DNA of 64,000 nt from an uncultured bacterium. Lineage in GTDB: Bacteria > Actinomycetota > Coriobacteriia > Coriobacteriales > Coriobacteriaceae. Made by a program: the position numbers and the translations under genes. Each line of letters starts with the position of its first letter. Position 1 is the first letter of the stretch. Location of the stretch: the NCBI GenBank assembly GCA_905215525.1, contig CAJMQJ010000005.1, positions 104,490 to 168,489 of the forward strand. Reading direction: 5' to 3'. The notes below the pieces were generated by a model, which saw only the letters and a list, made by a program, of their open reading frames with translations, had not been told where the DNA came from and searched no databases. Below are positions 36,957 through 45,921 of this stretch, one piece after another.

Positions 36957-37997
36957 TTAGACGGTTTTTGCGCCCGTCCGGTTAAGAAAAGCTGCCAGAT
37001 GCGTACACATCACGCAGCGCGCGGGCTTAGCGCTGGCGATCGGCCCAAACAACAGACCGAGTCCCCGATGGTTGTCCTTGAGCGCGGCGACCATCTGACG
37101 GGTTCGAGGCGCCTCGAGCATATCACGCATGCGGGCGGAACGCTCGATTGACGACACCCCATGCGGGCTCAGACACAAATTCTCGATGCAGGCGACCAGT
37201 CCGACAAAGTAGAACTTTTGGCTTGCCAGCTTGATCCGACCACCGCTATCTGCTTCCGAGAGTGAGTCCGCAAGCTCGTCGAGCGCTCGGGTGTCATCGG
37301 ATACCTTGGCATACATGGTGGGATCAAAGGCATCTGTAAGCTTAGGCGCCACCGCGTGGAAACAAGCGTTGCCGCATCCGGAGACGCGCTGCGCCTGCGA
37401 GAGCGCGCATGCCATAAACCCAACTGTGCGAAACGCCTTGTCGCACAAAAGGCATGCCTCAAACAGCGGACGGCTATACATCACGCCAGAGACTTGAGCA
37501 ACCAAGCCGCCTAAAATCAACTGGGGCAGCCCGGCCACCATCGAAGATTTGCTATCAATGGAAATATGAGTAGCATCCAAGACGCGCGAATGGCGCTCTC
37601 GATGTGCATCATAGCGGTCGAGCGACACCGTGGGGAACACTATGTCTGCCGCAGTATCGCACGCGATATCGACCATCTTGGAAAGGGACTGCGGAGCAAA
37701 CCACTCATCGGCGTTCATAGCGATGATTTGAGAGCCGCGCGAGGCAGCAAAACCGGCACGAAGACAAGCACCGCGCTTCGCGTCCTCGACGTCAATCAAA
37801 TCAATATGGATGTCCCTGTCGGCAGCAACTTGAAGCGAATGGCGCACACCGGGCGCAGCATCGCGGCAGACAACGACAATCTGCAAATCGTAGAGGTCTT
37901 GGTTCTGGATACTCTCGAGCGCACGCATCGCATAGCTGGGCGAACCTTCTACCACAAGGATCACCGAAAGTCGCGGATGCGAGCCACGTCGAACCAA
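36957..37997 (-). CDS. Glycosyltransferase family 2-like protein
   Basis: 346 aa. The first ~110 residues have the GT-A pattern: RLSVILVVEGSPSYAMRALES, DLQIVVVCRDA, and RGACLRAGFAASRGSQIIAMNADEWF, where a DXD-like acidic pair appears as NADEW. The rest has no recognised motif and contains several cysteines. No membrane span is evident. Start TTG 37997 follows GAGG; a later ATG would remove the first strand. Donor and acceptor unknown, and a catalytically weak member is possible. Confidence 0.7.
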   Translation of the reverse strand: MVRRGSHPRLSVILVVEGSPSYAMRALESIQNQDLYDLQIVVVCRDAAPGVRHSLQVAADRDIHIDLIDVEDAKRGACLRAGFAASRGSQIIAMNADEWFAPQSLSKMVDIACDTAADIVFPTVSLDRYDAHRERHSRVLDATHISIDSKSSMVAGLPQLILGGLVAQVSGVMYSRPLFEACLLCDKAFRTVGFMACALSQAQRVSGCGNACFHAVAPKLTDAFDPTMYAKVSDDTRALDELADSLSEADSGGRIKLASQKFYFVGLVACIENLCLSPHGVSSIERSARMRDMLEAPRTRQMVAALKDNHRGLGLLFGPIASAKPARCVMCTHLAAFLNRTGAKTV

Positions 37998-38158
37998 ATT
38001 ATCCGTCCTCTCGACAGCAATGAATCAAACCGTGGTTCATGGTACACCCCGGCAATAAAAGCAATGAGACACCGGTTGCATTGCACGCCAAGAACAGATG
38101 TTGCACACGCGCAGCCCACAGATGACAGGTGTCGACGCACGACACGTCGAGCCCTCCC

Positions 38159-38983
38159 CTAGTCGAGCACGACAAGCTCGGCGGGATCGTAATCCACGCC
38201 CATAAACGTAAGGCCGCAGGCAGGAGCCGTGGGGCCCGCAGCGGTACGGTCGCAAGCATCGATAACCTCGCGCATCCACTCGGGTTCACGGCGATGCATG
38301 CCAATCTCGACAAGCGTGCCCACGATCGTACGGACCATCGAATGCAGAAACGCATTGCCCTCGATGGTAAACGTCAGGATGTCCTCGCCAAACGCAACCT
38401 CATGGCCCAACTCGGCACGCATCACGCAGCGATGCGTGGGCTTGCCAACGGCCGAAGCAACCTTGCAAAAGCTTTTAAAGTCCTGCTCGCCCAGCAGCGC
38501 AGGGCAGGCAGCAGACATAGCCTCAACATCCAAGGGATAGCGATGCCACCACACGGCACCGCGGGACAGCACGGGGCGCGCATCTCGATCGGCAATACGG
38601 TACGTATACGTACGGGAACGCGCGTCAAAACGCGCAGAAAAGCCTTTACGGGCCTTGTAGACCTCGTTTATGGCGATATCTTTGGGCAGCAGGGCATCCA
38701 TAGCCCGCAGCCACCTACGGCGCGTACAAGCGAGCTCAGCGTCCGTTACGGGCACGCTGATGTACTGAGCCACGGCATGCACGCCGGCATCGGTACGCCC
38801 CGCACACGTCAGATCGATCGGGCGGCGAAGCAGCGTCTCGATGGCTCGACGTAGCTCACCCGCAACCGTCGTCTGTCCCGGCTGCTCGGCAAATCCGCTA
38901 TACGACGAGCCATCATAGGCCACGCGAAATACGAGCGTGGCGTTAAGCTCGGAAATCGAATTGAAATCAGACGGCGCAGTCAT
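38159..38983 (-). CDS. truA: tRNA pseudouridine synthase A
   Basis: 274 aa. Makes pseudouridine at positions 38-40 of tRNA anticodon arms. Catalytic Asp lies in CAGRTDAGVHAVAQ; further family marks are FRVAYDGSSYSGFAEQPG, FSARFDARSRTYTYRI and FLHSMVRTIVGTLVEIG. ATG 38983 has GGGAG 5 nt upstream. It is last in the ribosomal-protein run but is separated from rplQ by a terminator. Confidence 0.95.
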   Translation of the reverse strand: MTAPSDFNSISELNATLVFRVAYDGSSYSGFAEQPGQTTVAGELRRAIETLLRRPIDLTCAGRTDAGVHAVAQYISVPVTDAELACTRRRWLRAMDALLPKDIAINEVYKARKGFSARFDARSRTYTYRIADRDARPVLSRGAVWWHRYPLDVEAMSAACPALLGEQDFKSFCKVASAVGKPTHRCVMRAELGHEVAFGEDILTFTIEGNAFLHSMVRTIVGTLVEIGMHRREPEWMREVIDACDRTAAGPTAPACGLTFMGVDYDPAELVVLD

Positions 38984-39018
38984 GGGCGCTCCCAACAAAC
39001 AAGCAACGGTATCGCGAC

Positions 39019-39049
39019 AAAAAAAGAGGGGTACGCGAACGTACCCCTC
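39019..39049 (-). terminator. rplQ terminator
   Basis: Perfect 10-bp GAGGGGTACG/CGTACCCCTC stem with a 4-nt loop followed by seven T on the minus strand; ends the long ribosomal-protein transcript. Confidence 0.92.
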
Positions 39050-39075
39050 GAATATAGCCTATGCAGACGGAATGT

Positions 39076-39558
39076 CTACTCAGCGGTCTCCTCAGCAGGA
39101 GCCTCCTCGGCAGCGGTCTCCTCGACAGCCTCGACCTTCTTGGGAGCAGCGGCCTTCTTGGGGGCCGGAGCAGCCTTCTTGGCCTTAGGCGTGCAAGGCT
39201 CGGTGACGAGCTCCATGATAACGATGGGAGCGTTGTCGCCCTTACGGTTACCGAGCTTCATGATGCGGGTGTAACCGCCGTTGCGGTCCTGCCACATGCC
39301 CTGAGCAGCCTTGTCGAAGATCTCGGCAACGAGCTGCTTATCGCCGAGCTTGGCAATAGCCAGACGACGAGAGTGCAGGTCGCCCTTCTTGGCCCAAGTG
39401 ATGATCGGATCGACGACCGAACGCAGCGCCTTAGCGCGGGTCTCGGTGGTCTTGATGCGGTCGTTCTCGAAGAGGGCCTTAGCAAGGCTCTTCTTCATGG
39501 CCTTGGTGTGGCTCGCATCGGTGCCGAGCTTAAGGCCCTTCTTAACGTTGTGACGCAT
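39076..39558 (-). CDS. rplQ: Ribosomal protein bL17 with charged C-terminal tail
   Basis: 160 aa; residues 1-118 are ordinary bL17 (MRHNVKKGLKLGTDASHTKAM, TTETRAKALRSVVDPIITWAKKGD, ending IVIMELV). The last ~40 residues are a lineage tail: Lys/Ala/Pro-rich (KAKKAAPAPKKAAAPKK) turning acidic (EETAAEEAPAEETAE). A similar basic-to-acidic tail is on bL31 in this window. Follows rpoA by 30 nt. Confidence 0.96.
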   Translation of the reverse strand: MRHNVKKGLKLGTDASHTKAMKKSLAKALFENDRIKTTETRAKALRSVVDPIITWAKKGDLHSRRLAIAKLGDKQLVAEIFDKAAQGMWQDRNGGYTRIMKLGNRKGDNAPIVIMELVTEPCTPKAKKAAPAPKKAAAPKKVEAVEETAAEEAPAEETAE

Positions 39559-39588
39559 GGTCTAGTTTCTCCTCAAATATGCGAAGCA

Positions 39589-40530
39589 TTAAGCCTTCAG
39601 GCTCAGGCCCATGGACTCAAGCTTGTCCTTCACTTCCTCGATCGACTTAACACCGAAGTTACGGATGTTAAGCAGATCGTTCTCCGAGAACTCAACGAGC
39701 TGACGGACCGAGTGAATGCTGGCGCGCTTAAGGCAGTTGTAGGAACGGACGGAAAGGTCCAGATCCTCGATCTGCTTGTCCAGCTCGGCGTTGTCGTTCG
39801 TGACCTCGGGAGCGAAGATCGAAGCCTCCTCCTCGACCTCGGGGGTCTCGGCAAGGTTCATAAAGGCGGCCATATGCTGGTTGATGATATTGGCAGCCTG
39901 GACCACGGCGTCGCGCGGGGCGATGGAGCCGTTGGTCTCGATCTCGAGGACAAGGCGGTCGTAGTCGGTATGCTGACCGACACGGCAAGCCTCAACGAGC
40001 TTGGCGCAACGGGAAACCGGCGAGTACAGCGAGTCGACATGGATCACACCGATGGGATCGTTGTCGCGCTTGTTGGCCTCGCCAGAAACATAGCCGCGGC
40101 CATAGCCGATGCGCATGCTCATGGTGAGATGGCCACCCTCGGTGAGCGTAGCGATGTGCTGCTCGGGGTTGACCAGCTCAAACTCGGACGGAATAAAGAA
40201 GTCCGCACCGGTGACCTCGCAGGGGCCGTCAACCGAGATGGTGGCGGTCGCCTCGTCGGTCGTGCCGAGAGCCCTGAAGACAAGACCCTTGACATTCAGG
40301 ACGATGTCGGTGACATCCTCGACCATGTTAGGGATGGTCATGAACTCGTGCTGCGCACCATCGATCTGAATAGCCTCGACGGCGGCACCCTCGAGCGAGG
40401 ACAGAAGAACGCGACGAAGGGAGTTACCCAGCGTATCGCCGTAGCCACGCTCGAGCGGCTCGACGGAGACACGAGCAGACGTCTCGTTGATCTCTTCGAC
40501 CTGAACCTGAGGCCTAATGAATTCTGACAT
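39589..40530 (-). CDS. rpoA: RNA polymerase subunit alpha
   Basis: 313 aa with an N-terminal dimerisation/assembly domain (GYGDTLGNSLRRVLLSSLEGAA) and a C-terminal DNA- and activator-binding domain (EDLDLSVRSYNCLKRASIHS, NFGVKSIEEVKDKLESMGL). Normal length. Linker between the domains is acidic (TPEVEEEASIFAPE). Sits in the usual rpsD-rpoA-rplQ order. Confidence 0.98.
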   Translation of the reverse strand: MSEFIRPQVQVEEINETSARVSVEPLERGYGDTLGNSLRRVLLSSLEGAAVEAIQIDGAQHEFMTIPNMVEDVTDIVLNVKGLVFRALGTTDEATATISVDGPCEVTGADFFIPSEFELVNPEQHIATLTEGGHLTMSMRIGYGRGYVSGEANKRDNDPIGVIHVDSLYSPVSRCAKLVEACRVGQHTDYDRLVLEIETNGSIAPRDAVVQAANIINQHMAAFMNLAETPEVEEEASIFAPEVTNDNAELDKQIEDLDLSVRSYNCLKRASIHSVRQLVEFSENDLLNIRNFGVKSIEEVKDKLESMGLSLKA

Positions 40531-40562
40531 GTATTACCTCCAGCCTCAGCAGCCCGGATGGA

Positions 40563-41159
40563 CTACTTAGAGTAGAGCTCGACGATGAGCTGCTCGTTGA
40601 TATCACCGCTGATCTGCTCACGCGTCGGCAGAGCGAGCACGTTACCAGACAGCTTCTCGATATCGACCTCGAGCCAGCCAGGGACCTCAAAGCGCTCGGA
40701 GGAAATCAGAGCCTCCTTGATGGGGAGGAGGTCACGGAACTTCTCGCCGACAGCGACGACGTCGCCGGCCTTGACGCGGTAGGACGGGATGTCCACGCGC
40801 TTGCCGTTCACGGTGAAGTGACCGTGACGGACGGACTGACGAGCCTCTTTGCGGGTGCGGGCGAAGCCAAGACGGAAGACGACGTTGTCGAGGCGAGACT
40901 CAAGGATGATCATGAGGTTCTCACCGGTGACGCCGTTCATCTTGCGGGCCTTGTTGAAGTAGCCGTGGAACTGCTTCTCCAGAACGCCATAGATGAACTT
41001 GACCTTCTGCTTCTCGCGCAGCTGCATGCCGTACTCAGATTCCTTGCGACGGCGCTTGGGCTGACGGATAGATTCCTTCTTGCTGCTGTAACCGAGCTCA
41101 GCGGGATCGATCCCGAGCTGACGGCAGCGCTTAAGAACAGGAGTCCTGTCGATTGCCAT
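40563..41159 (-). CDS. rpsD: Ribosomal protein uS4
   Basis: 198 aa; primary 16S rRNA binder. S4 RNA-binding domain lies at about residues 88-150 (SRLDNVVFRLGFARTRKEAR). The N-terminus keeps only one of the zinc-binding cysteines (LKRCRQLG), so this is the zinc-free form. Between rpsK and rpoA. Confidence 0.97.
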   Translation of the reverse strand: MAIDRTPVLKRCRQLGIDPAELGYSSKKESIRQPKRRRKESEYGMQLREKQKVKFIYGVLEKQFHGYFNKARKMNGVTGENLMIILESRLDNVVFRLGFARTRKEARQSVRHGHFTVNGKRVDIPSYRVKAGDVVAVGEKFRDLLPIKEALISSERFEVPGWLEVDIEKLSGNVLALPTREQISGDINEQLIVELYSK

Positions 41160-41178
41160 ATTGATACGATCCTTTCAG

Positions 41179-41583
41179 TTACACGCGGCGACGCTTCTTG
41201 GGGCGGCAGCCGTTGTGCGGAATGGGGGTCTTGTCCTGGATGCTCGAGACCTCGAGGCCAGCAGCCTGGAGGGAGCGAATGGCGGTCTCACGACCGGAGC
41301 CGGGGCCCTTGACGAAGACGGAAACCTTCTTCATACCGTGCTCCATGGCCTGCTTGGCAGCAGCCTCGGCAGCCATCTGGGCAGCGAACGGCGTGGACTT
41401 ACGGGAGCCCTTGAAGCCCACCTGGCCAGCCGACTTCCAGGAAATGACGTTGCCCTGGGGATCGGTGATCGAAACGATCGTGTTGTTGAACGTAGAACGA
41501 ATGTGAGCCTGGCCCACGGAAATGTTCTTACGGTCCGCGCGCTTCAGACGGGCAGCGCGAACGTTCTTCTTAGCAGTAGCCAT
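41179..41583 (-). CDS. rpsK: Ribosomal protein uS11
   Basis: 134 aa, normal size. Basic N-terminus, HIRSTFNNTIVSITDPQGN and SGRETAIRSLQAAGLEVSSIQDKTPIPHNGCRPKKRRRV (seen as consecutive parts) are standard. Platform protein of the 30S subunit contacting mRNA near the Shine-Dalgarno duplex. Confidence 0.98.
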   Translation of the reverse strand: MATAKKNVRAARLKRADRKNISVGQAHIRSTFNNTIVSITDPQGNVISWKSAGQVGFKGSRKSTPFAAQMAAEAAAKQAMEHGMKKVSVFVKGPGSGRETAIRSLQAAGLEVSSIQDKTPIPHNGCRPKKRRRV

Positions 41584-41597
41584 CTATCTAGCGCTCC

Positions 41598-41972
41598 TTA
41601 TTTCTTCTTCTTAGCACCGATCTGACGCTTCGGGCCCTTACGGGTACGAGCGTTAGTGTGGGTGCGCTGGCCGCGGACCGGGAGGCCCTTGCGGTGACGA
41701 AGGCCGCGGTTGCAGCCGATGTCCATAAGGCGCTTGACGTTCTGGTTGCGCTCACGGCGGAGGTCGCCCTCAACCATGATCTGGTTCTTATCGATATAAT
41801 CACGGATGGCGTTAACCTCATCCTCGGTGAGGTCCTTAACGCGCGTATCCACGTTAACGTTGCACTCGACGCAGATCTTCGTCGCAGTGGTGCGGCCGAT
41901 GCCGTAAATGTAGGTCAGACCGATCTCAACGCGCTTCTCACGCGGGAGGTCGACACCATTAATACGGGCCAA
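41598..41972 (-). CDS. rpsM: Ribosomal protein uS13
   Basis: 124 aa. Head protein contacting tRNA and the 50S subunit. ARINGVDLPREKRVEIGLTY at the start, GIGRTTATKIC, and a basic tail GQRTHTNARTRKGPKRQIG typical of the family. Fourteen nt before rpsK. Confidence 0.98.
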   Translation of the reverse strand: MARINGVDLPREKRVEIGLTYIYGIGRTTATKICVECNVNVDTRVKDLTEDEVNAIRDYIDKNQIMVEGDLRRERNQNVKRLMDIGCNRGLRHRKGLPVRGQRTHTNARTRKGPKRQIGAKKKK

Positions 41973-41986
41973 CGTAGTCTCCTCTC

Positions 41987-42100
41987 TTAACCCTGACGCT
42001 GCTTATGACGGGGGTTCTCGCAAATGACGAGGACCTTGCCATGGCGCCTAATGATTTTGCACTTATCGCACATCTTCTTGACCGAAGGACGTACCTTCAT
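41987..42100 (-). CDS. rpmJ: Ribosomal protein bL36
   Basis: 37 aa, too short for most ORF listings: starts MKVRPSVKKMCDKCKII and ends CENPRHKQRQG. The zinc ligands C-X2-C...C-X4-H are intact. ATG 42100 has GAAAGGAAG upstream. Lies between infA and rpsM in the usual order. The 150-bp gap before it contains a weak hairpin (CCGAC/GTCGG ends) and no other gene. Confidence 0.97.
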   Translation of the reverse strand: MKVRPSVKKMCDKCKIIRRHGKVLVICENPRHKQRQG

Positions 42101-42250
42101 CGTTCTTCCTTTCGGTAGCGCTCAAACTACTTCCCTACTATCTACTCGCCCAGCCGCAGGCGTTTAAAACTATGGCTGGTCTTCACACACAATCCGACCG
42201 TAGGTTGAGCTAAGCCTGCAGTCGGAAATGGAGTGCGCGTATGCGTGCCG

Positions 42251-42469
42251 CTATTTGTAGCGATAGGTGATGCGGCCGCGGGTCAGGTCGTACGGGGAAA
42301 GCTCCACGACAACCCTGTCACCGGGGAGAATACGGATGTAATTCATTCGGATCTTGCCAGAAATGTTGCACAGAACCGAATGACCGTTCTCGAGCTCGAC
42401 CTTAAACATGGCATTGGGCAGCGGTTCCTTTACCGTACCCTCGAGCTCAATTGCGTCTTCCTTCTTCAC
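42251..42469 (-). CDS. infA: Translation initiation factor IF-1
   Basis: 72 aa OB-fold protein that blocks the ribosomal A site in initiation: KKEDAIELEGTVKEPLPNAM, FKVELENGHSVLCNISGKIR, DRVVVELSPYDLTRGRITYR. GTG 42469 gives the canonical length and N-terminus; TTG 42475 two codons earlier is an alternative, with a weak AGAAAGA site serving either. Follows map by about 100 bp. Confidence 0.95.
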   Translation of the reverse strand: MKKEDAIELEGTVKEPLPNAMFKVELENGHSVLCNISGKIRMNYIRILPGDRVVVELSPYDLTRGRITYRYK

Positions 42470-42573
42470 AAGCAATCATCTTTCTCTAGAAAACGACAGC
42501 GATTGAGTATTCTACAACACGTATGCACGCATCGTAATAACTTCGTAATGGCTCCACAACTAAGTGGAACTTG

Positions 42574-43362
42574 TTACATTTCTCCGCCTTGGAGCGAACA
42601 CCAAGCACCTTGGGCATCCGTGGTGATAATCACCGGACCGTCATTGGTAATGGCGACGGTGTTCTCGTAGTGCGCGGCGGGCAGGTGGTCGTTGGTCGTG
42701 ACGATCCAACCGTCGGAGCCCGTGCTCACATGGTTGGAACCCATCGTAACCATCGGCTCGATGGCAATGACCATGCCGGCCTGGAGGCGAACGCCTCTCC
42801 CCTTCTTTCCATAGTTAGGAACGTTGGGGTCCTCGTGCATCACACGGCCAATGCCATGGCCCACATAGTCGCGAAGCACGCCGTAACCGTGAGACTCGGC
42901 GAGAGACTGAACGGCATAACCGACGTCCCCGATATGGTTACCGGGAATAGCCTGCTCGATGGCAGCCTTAAGGCAATCGCGCGTGACCTCGCACAGGGCC
43001 TTGGCCTCGGGCGTAGGGGTGCCGACGAAAAACGTCCAAGCGTTATCGCCAACCCAACCGTCGACAACGGCTCCCGTATCGATGGAGATGATATCGCCAT
43101 CGCGCAGGATCATGTCGGGGTTGGGAATACCGTGGACCACGGCATCGTTAATCGATGCGCAAATGGTACCGGGGAACCCGCCGTAACCCTTAAAGGCCGG
43201 GGTGCCGCCATGCATACGGATAATCTGCTCCGCGAGCTGATCGAGCTCAAAGGTCGAAACACCAGGGCGCACCATGGCTCCAACGTGGCGGAGCGCCATC
43301 TTAGATAGCGCTCCTGCCTTCTTCATCTGCTCGATTTGCGTTGCAGACTTAATCTTGATCAT
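42574..43362 (-). CDS. map: Methionine aminopeptidase, type I
   Basis: 262 aa. Removes the initiator Met from new proteins. The five metal ligands are all visible: the two Asp in SIDTGAVVDGWVGDNAW, His in VGHGIGRVMHEDPNVPN, Glu in AIEPMV and Glu in HYENTVAI. Starts with an ATGA overlap on the adk stop, so the genes are coupled. Confidence 0.97.
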   Translation of the reverse strand: MIKIKSATQIEQMKKAGALSKMALRHVGAMVRPGVSTFELDQLAEQIIRMHGGTPAFKGYGGFPGTICASINDAVVHGIPNPDMILRDGDIISIDTGAVVDGWVGDNAWTFFVGTPTPEAKALCEVTRDCLKAAIEQAIPGNHIGDVGYAVQSLAESHGYGVLRDYVGHGIGRVMHEDPNVPNYGKKGRGVRLQAGMVIAIEPMVTMGSNHVSTGSDGWIVTTNDHLPAAHYENTVAITNDGPVIITTDAQGAWCSLQGGEM

Positions 43363-43985
43363 AGACCGAGAGCCTCTTTGACATCCCCGTACACGGTCTC
43401 GCGAGCCTGGTCACCGTTGACCGACTTGAGCAGACCCTGGCCACGATAGTAGTCGACGAGCGGGCTCGTGGACTTCTCGTAGACGTCGAGACGGTTCTTG
43501 ATGGTCTCGGGCTTGTCGTCGTCGCGCTGATACATCTCGCCGGCGCACTTTGGGCAGGTAGCATCGGCAGCGGTGCCGGTGTAACCGCAGGCGCGGCAGG
43601 TGCGACGCGAAGACAGACGATCGATGATGACCTCGGGGGCCACGTCGACCAGAAGGGCGCAGTCGATCTCGCGACCCATGGCGGAGAGCTCGGAATCGAG
43701 CGTCACAGCCTGGGCGGTGTTGCGCGGGAAACCGTCGAGGATGAAGCCCTGCTGGGCGTCATCGGCAGCAAGGCGCTCCTTGACAAGGTCGATCACGAGC
43801 TGGTCGGGAACGAGCTCGCCAGCGTCCATGTACTTCTTAGCCTGAATACCAAGCTCGGTGCCACCCTTGACGGCAGCACGCAGCAGGTCGCCCGTGGAAA
43901 TGTGAGCGACGCCAAACTCGGCGACGAGCTCCTGTGCGACGGTGCCCTTACCGGCACCCGGAGCTCCGAGCAATACGAGGTTCAT
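43359..43985 (-). CDS. adk: Adenylate kinase (zinc LID type)
   Basis: 208 aa. AMP + ATP to 2 ADP. P-loop GAPGAGKGT at the N-terminus, AMP-binding DGFPRN, and a LID domain with four Cys (CRACGYTGTA...CPKCAGEMYQR), so it binds zinc as in Gram-positive enzymes. ATG 43985 is 7 nt after GGAGG; two residues longer is possible but unsupported. Between secY and map. Confidence 0.97.
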   Translation of the reverse strand: MNLVLLGAPGAGKGTVAQELVAEFGVAHISTGDLLRAAVKGGTELGIQAKKYMDAGELVPDQLVIDLVKERLAADDAQQGFILDGFPRNTAQAVTLDSELSAMGREIDCALLVDVAPEVIIDRLSSRRTCRACGYTGTAADATCPKCAGEMYQRDDDKPETIKNRLDVYEKSTSPLVDYYRGQGLLKSVNGDQARETVYGDVKEALGL

Positions 43986-44003
43986 GAGCAATCCTCCTCT
44001 AGC

Positions 44004-45290
44004 CTATTTAAAGAATCCATCGTAATCATACATCTTGATCTGGCCTTCGAGCTTATCGACCGTGTCGAGTACGACGCCGACCATGATGAGGATGGACGTG
44101 CCGCCAAATGCCTGGATCAGATGGTTACCCGTGAAGGAGAAGATGATCGAAGGCACGATGGCGATGAGCGCCAAAAAGACAGCGCTGGGAAGCGTGATCT
44201 TGTTGAGCGCGTTCTTGATGTAGGCCGCGGTAGCCCTACCCGGACGGACGCCCGGAATAAAGCCGCCCTGCTTCTTAAGGTTGTCGGCCGTGTCATCGGG
44301 GTTGAACACCATGGAGGTGTAGAAGTACGCGAAGAACACGATGAGGACAACATTAAGCACCCAGTTGAGCCAACCGGTCGAAAGCGCAGAGGCAACTGCC
44401 TGAATCCAGCCGATGCCGGGGAAGAACACGGCAATCTGAGCCGGGAAGTACAGCAGCGCCGAAGCGAAGATGATCGGCACGACACCCGCGGTGTTGACCT
44501 TGATGGGCAGGTAGGTGGTCTGGCCACCCATCATGCGACGGCCCACGACGCGCTTAGCGTAGGAGACCGGAATGCGGCGCTGGCCGCGCTCAAGAAAAAC
44601 AATCAGCGGGATAACCAGCAGGATGATGGCGCAGATGATCACCATGGTGATGATGCCACCGGCATTACCCTCGGTGCTGGAGAAGATAGCCTGCGGCAGG
44701 CCGGCCATGATGTTCGCAAAGATGATCAGGGACATGCCATTGCCGATACCGCGCTGGGTGATGAGCTCACCAATCCACATGATCAGCATGGCGCCCGCGG
44801 TGAGCGTACCGACGATCATGAGGTCAAAGATGATCTCGGGGGCACCGGCACCGTTGAAGCTAATGCCGAAGCTCTTAAAGAGGAAGAGGTAACCCACGGA
44901 GTTGAGGATTGCCAGAGCCAAGGTGAGGTAACGCGAATACTGCGTAATCTTGGTCTGACCGACCTCGCCCTCGCGGGCAAGCTCATGCAGGGAAGGCACA
45001 ACGGCCTGGAGCATCTGGAGGATGATCGAGCTGGTGATGTAAGGCATGATGCCCAGCGAAAACACCGACACATAGCTCAACGCGCCGCCAGAGAAAAGAT
45101 TCAGGAGGGCCATAGCACCTGCGGCGACCGAATTGTTATCGGTCGAGAAAAGGCCCAGCATCCCCTGGAAGGGAATGCCGGGCACAGGAACGTGCGCACC
45201 AATGCGGTACACGACGAGCATAGCTATGGTAAAAAGAATCTTTTCGCGCAATTCTTTGATGCGGAAAGCATTCTTAAGACCATTTAGCAC
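44004..45290 (-). CDS. secY: Protein translocase channel SecY
   Basis: 428 aa, ten transmembrane spans. Pore of SecYEG; partner of the SecA encoded at 20.7 kb. Signatures: PVPGIPFQGMLGLFSTDNN near the plug region, ALGIMPYITSSIILQML-like SLGIMPYITSSIILQML, and the C5 loop arginine region GFIPGVRPGRATAAYI. Starts 7 bp inside the rplO gene. Confidence 0.97.
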   Translation of the reverse strand: MLNGLKNAFRIKELREKILFTIAMLVVYRIGAHVPVPGIPFQGMLGLFSTDNNSVAAGAMALLNLFSGGALSYVSVFSLGIMPYITSSIILQMLQAVVPSLHELAREGEVGQTKITQYSRYLTLALAILNSVGYLFLFKSFGISFNGAGAPEIIFDLMIVGTLTAGAMLIMWIGELITQRGIGNGMSLIIFANIMAGLPQAIFSSTEGNAGGIITMVIICAIILLVIPLIVFLERGQRRIPVSYAKRVVGRRMMGGQTTYLPIKVNTAGVVPIIFASALLYFPAQIAVFFPGIGWIQAVASALSTGWLNWVLNVVLIVFFAYFYTSMVFNPDDTADNLKKQGGFIPGVRPGRATAAYIKNALNKITLPSAVFLALIAIVPSIIFSFTGNHLIQAFGGTSILIMVGVVLDTVDKLEGQIKMYDYDGFFK

Positions 45291-45733
45291 GGCAGCTCGA
45301 CCTTTCCGCCGGCGGCCTCGATCTTGGCCTGCGCAGAAGCGCTGACCTTGTCGACCTTGACCGTGAACTTCTTGGTGAGCTCACCATTGCCGAGCACCTT
45401 GACGGGCTCGAACTCGCTCTTGGTGATGCGAGCGGCCTTAAGAGCGGCACCGTCGATCACAGCGCCGTCCTCGAACTTACGCTCGAGACGCTCAACGTTA
45501 ACAGCGGTGTACTCGATACGACGGGGGTTGCGGAAGCCCGGAAGCTTGGGCAGGCGCATAGCCAGCGGAGTCTGGCCACCCTCGAAGCCGGCACCCTTGG
45601 TGCCACCAGAGCGGGAACCCTGGCCCTTCTGGCCGCGGCCAGAAGTGGTGCCGTGACCCGAAGAATTGCCACGGCCGACGCGCTTGCGGTTCTTGGTGGA
45701 ACCGGGCGCGGGAGTAAGATCGTGAAGCTGCAT
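45284..45733 (-). CDS. rplO: Ribosomal protein uL15
   Basis: 149 aa. MQLHDLTPAPGSTKNRKRVG, a Gly-rich extension (GNSSGHGTTSGRGQKGQGSR), and C-terminal LTKKFTVKVDKVSASAQAKI are typical. Overlaps secY by 7 bp, and starts 3 nt after the rpmD stop. Confidence 0.98.
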   Translation of the reverse strand: MQLHDLTPAPGSTKNRKRVGRGNSSGHGTTSGRGQKGQGSRSGGTKGAGFEGGQTPLAMRLPKLPGFRNPRRIEYTAVNVERLERKFEDGAVIDGAALKAARITKSEFEPVKVLGNGELTKKFTVKVDKVSASAQAKIEAAGGKVELPC

Positions 45734-45736
45734 TTG

Positions 45737-45919
45737 CTACTCCTCTACAATCTCGACAAGGTGCTTGACCTTGAAGATCATGCCGCGGACGGACTCGTTG
45801 TCAGCAATCTCGCGAACCTCGCGGATCCTGTGGAGACCGAGGGCACGGACAGTACGGACCTGATCCTGCTTGCAACCGTTGGTGCTGCGGACCTGCTTGA
45901 TCTTGATGGTGTCAGCCAT
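45737..45919 (-). CDS. rpmD: Ribosomal protein uL30
   Basis: 60 aa, standard: TIKIKQVRSTNGCKQDQVRT, LGLHRIREVREIADNESVRG and a C-terminal VKHLVEIVEE. Tightly packed between rpsE and rplO. Confidence 0.97.
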   Translation of the reverse strand: MADTIKIKQVRSTNGCKQDQVRTVRALGLHRIREVREIADNESVRGMIFKVKHLVEIVEE

Positions 45920-45921
45920 GC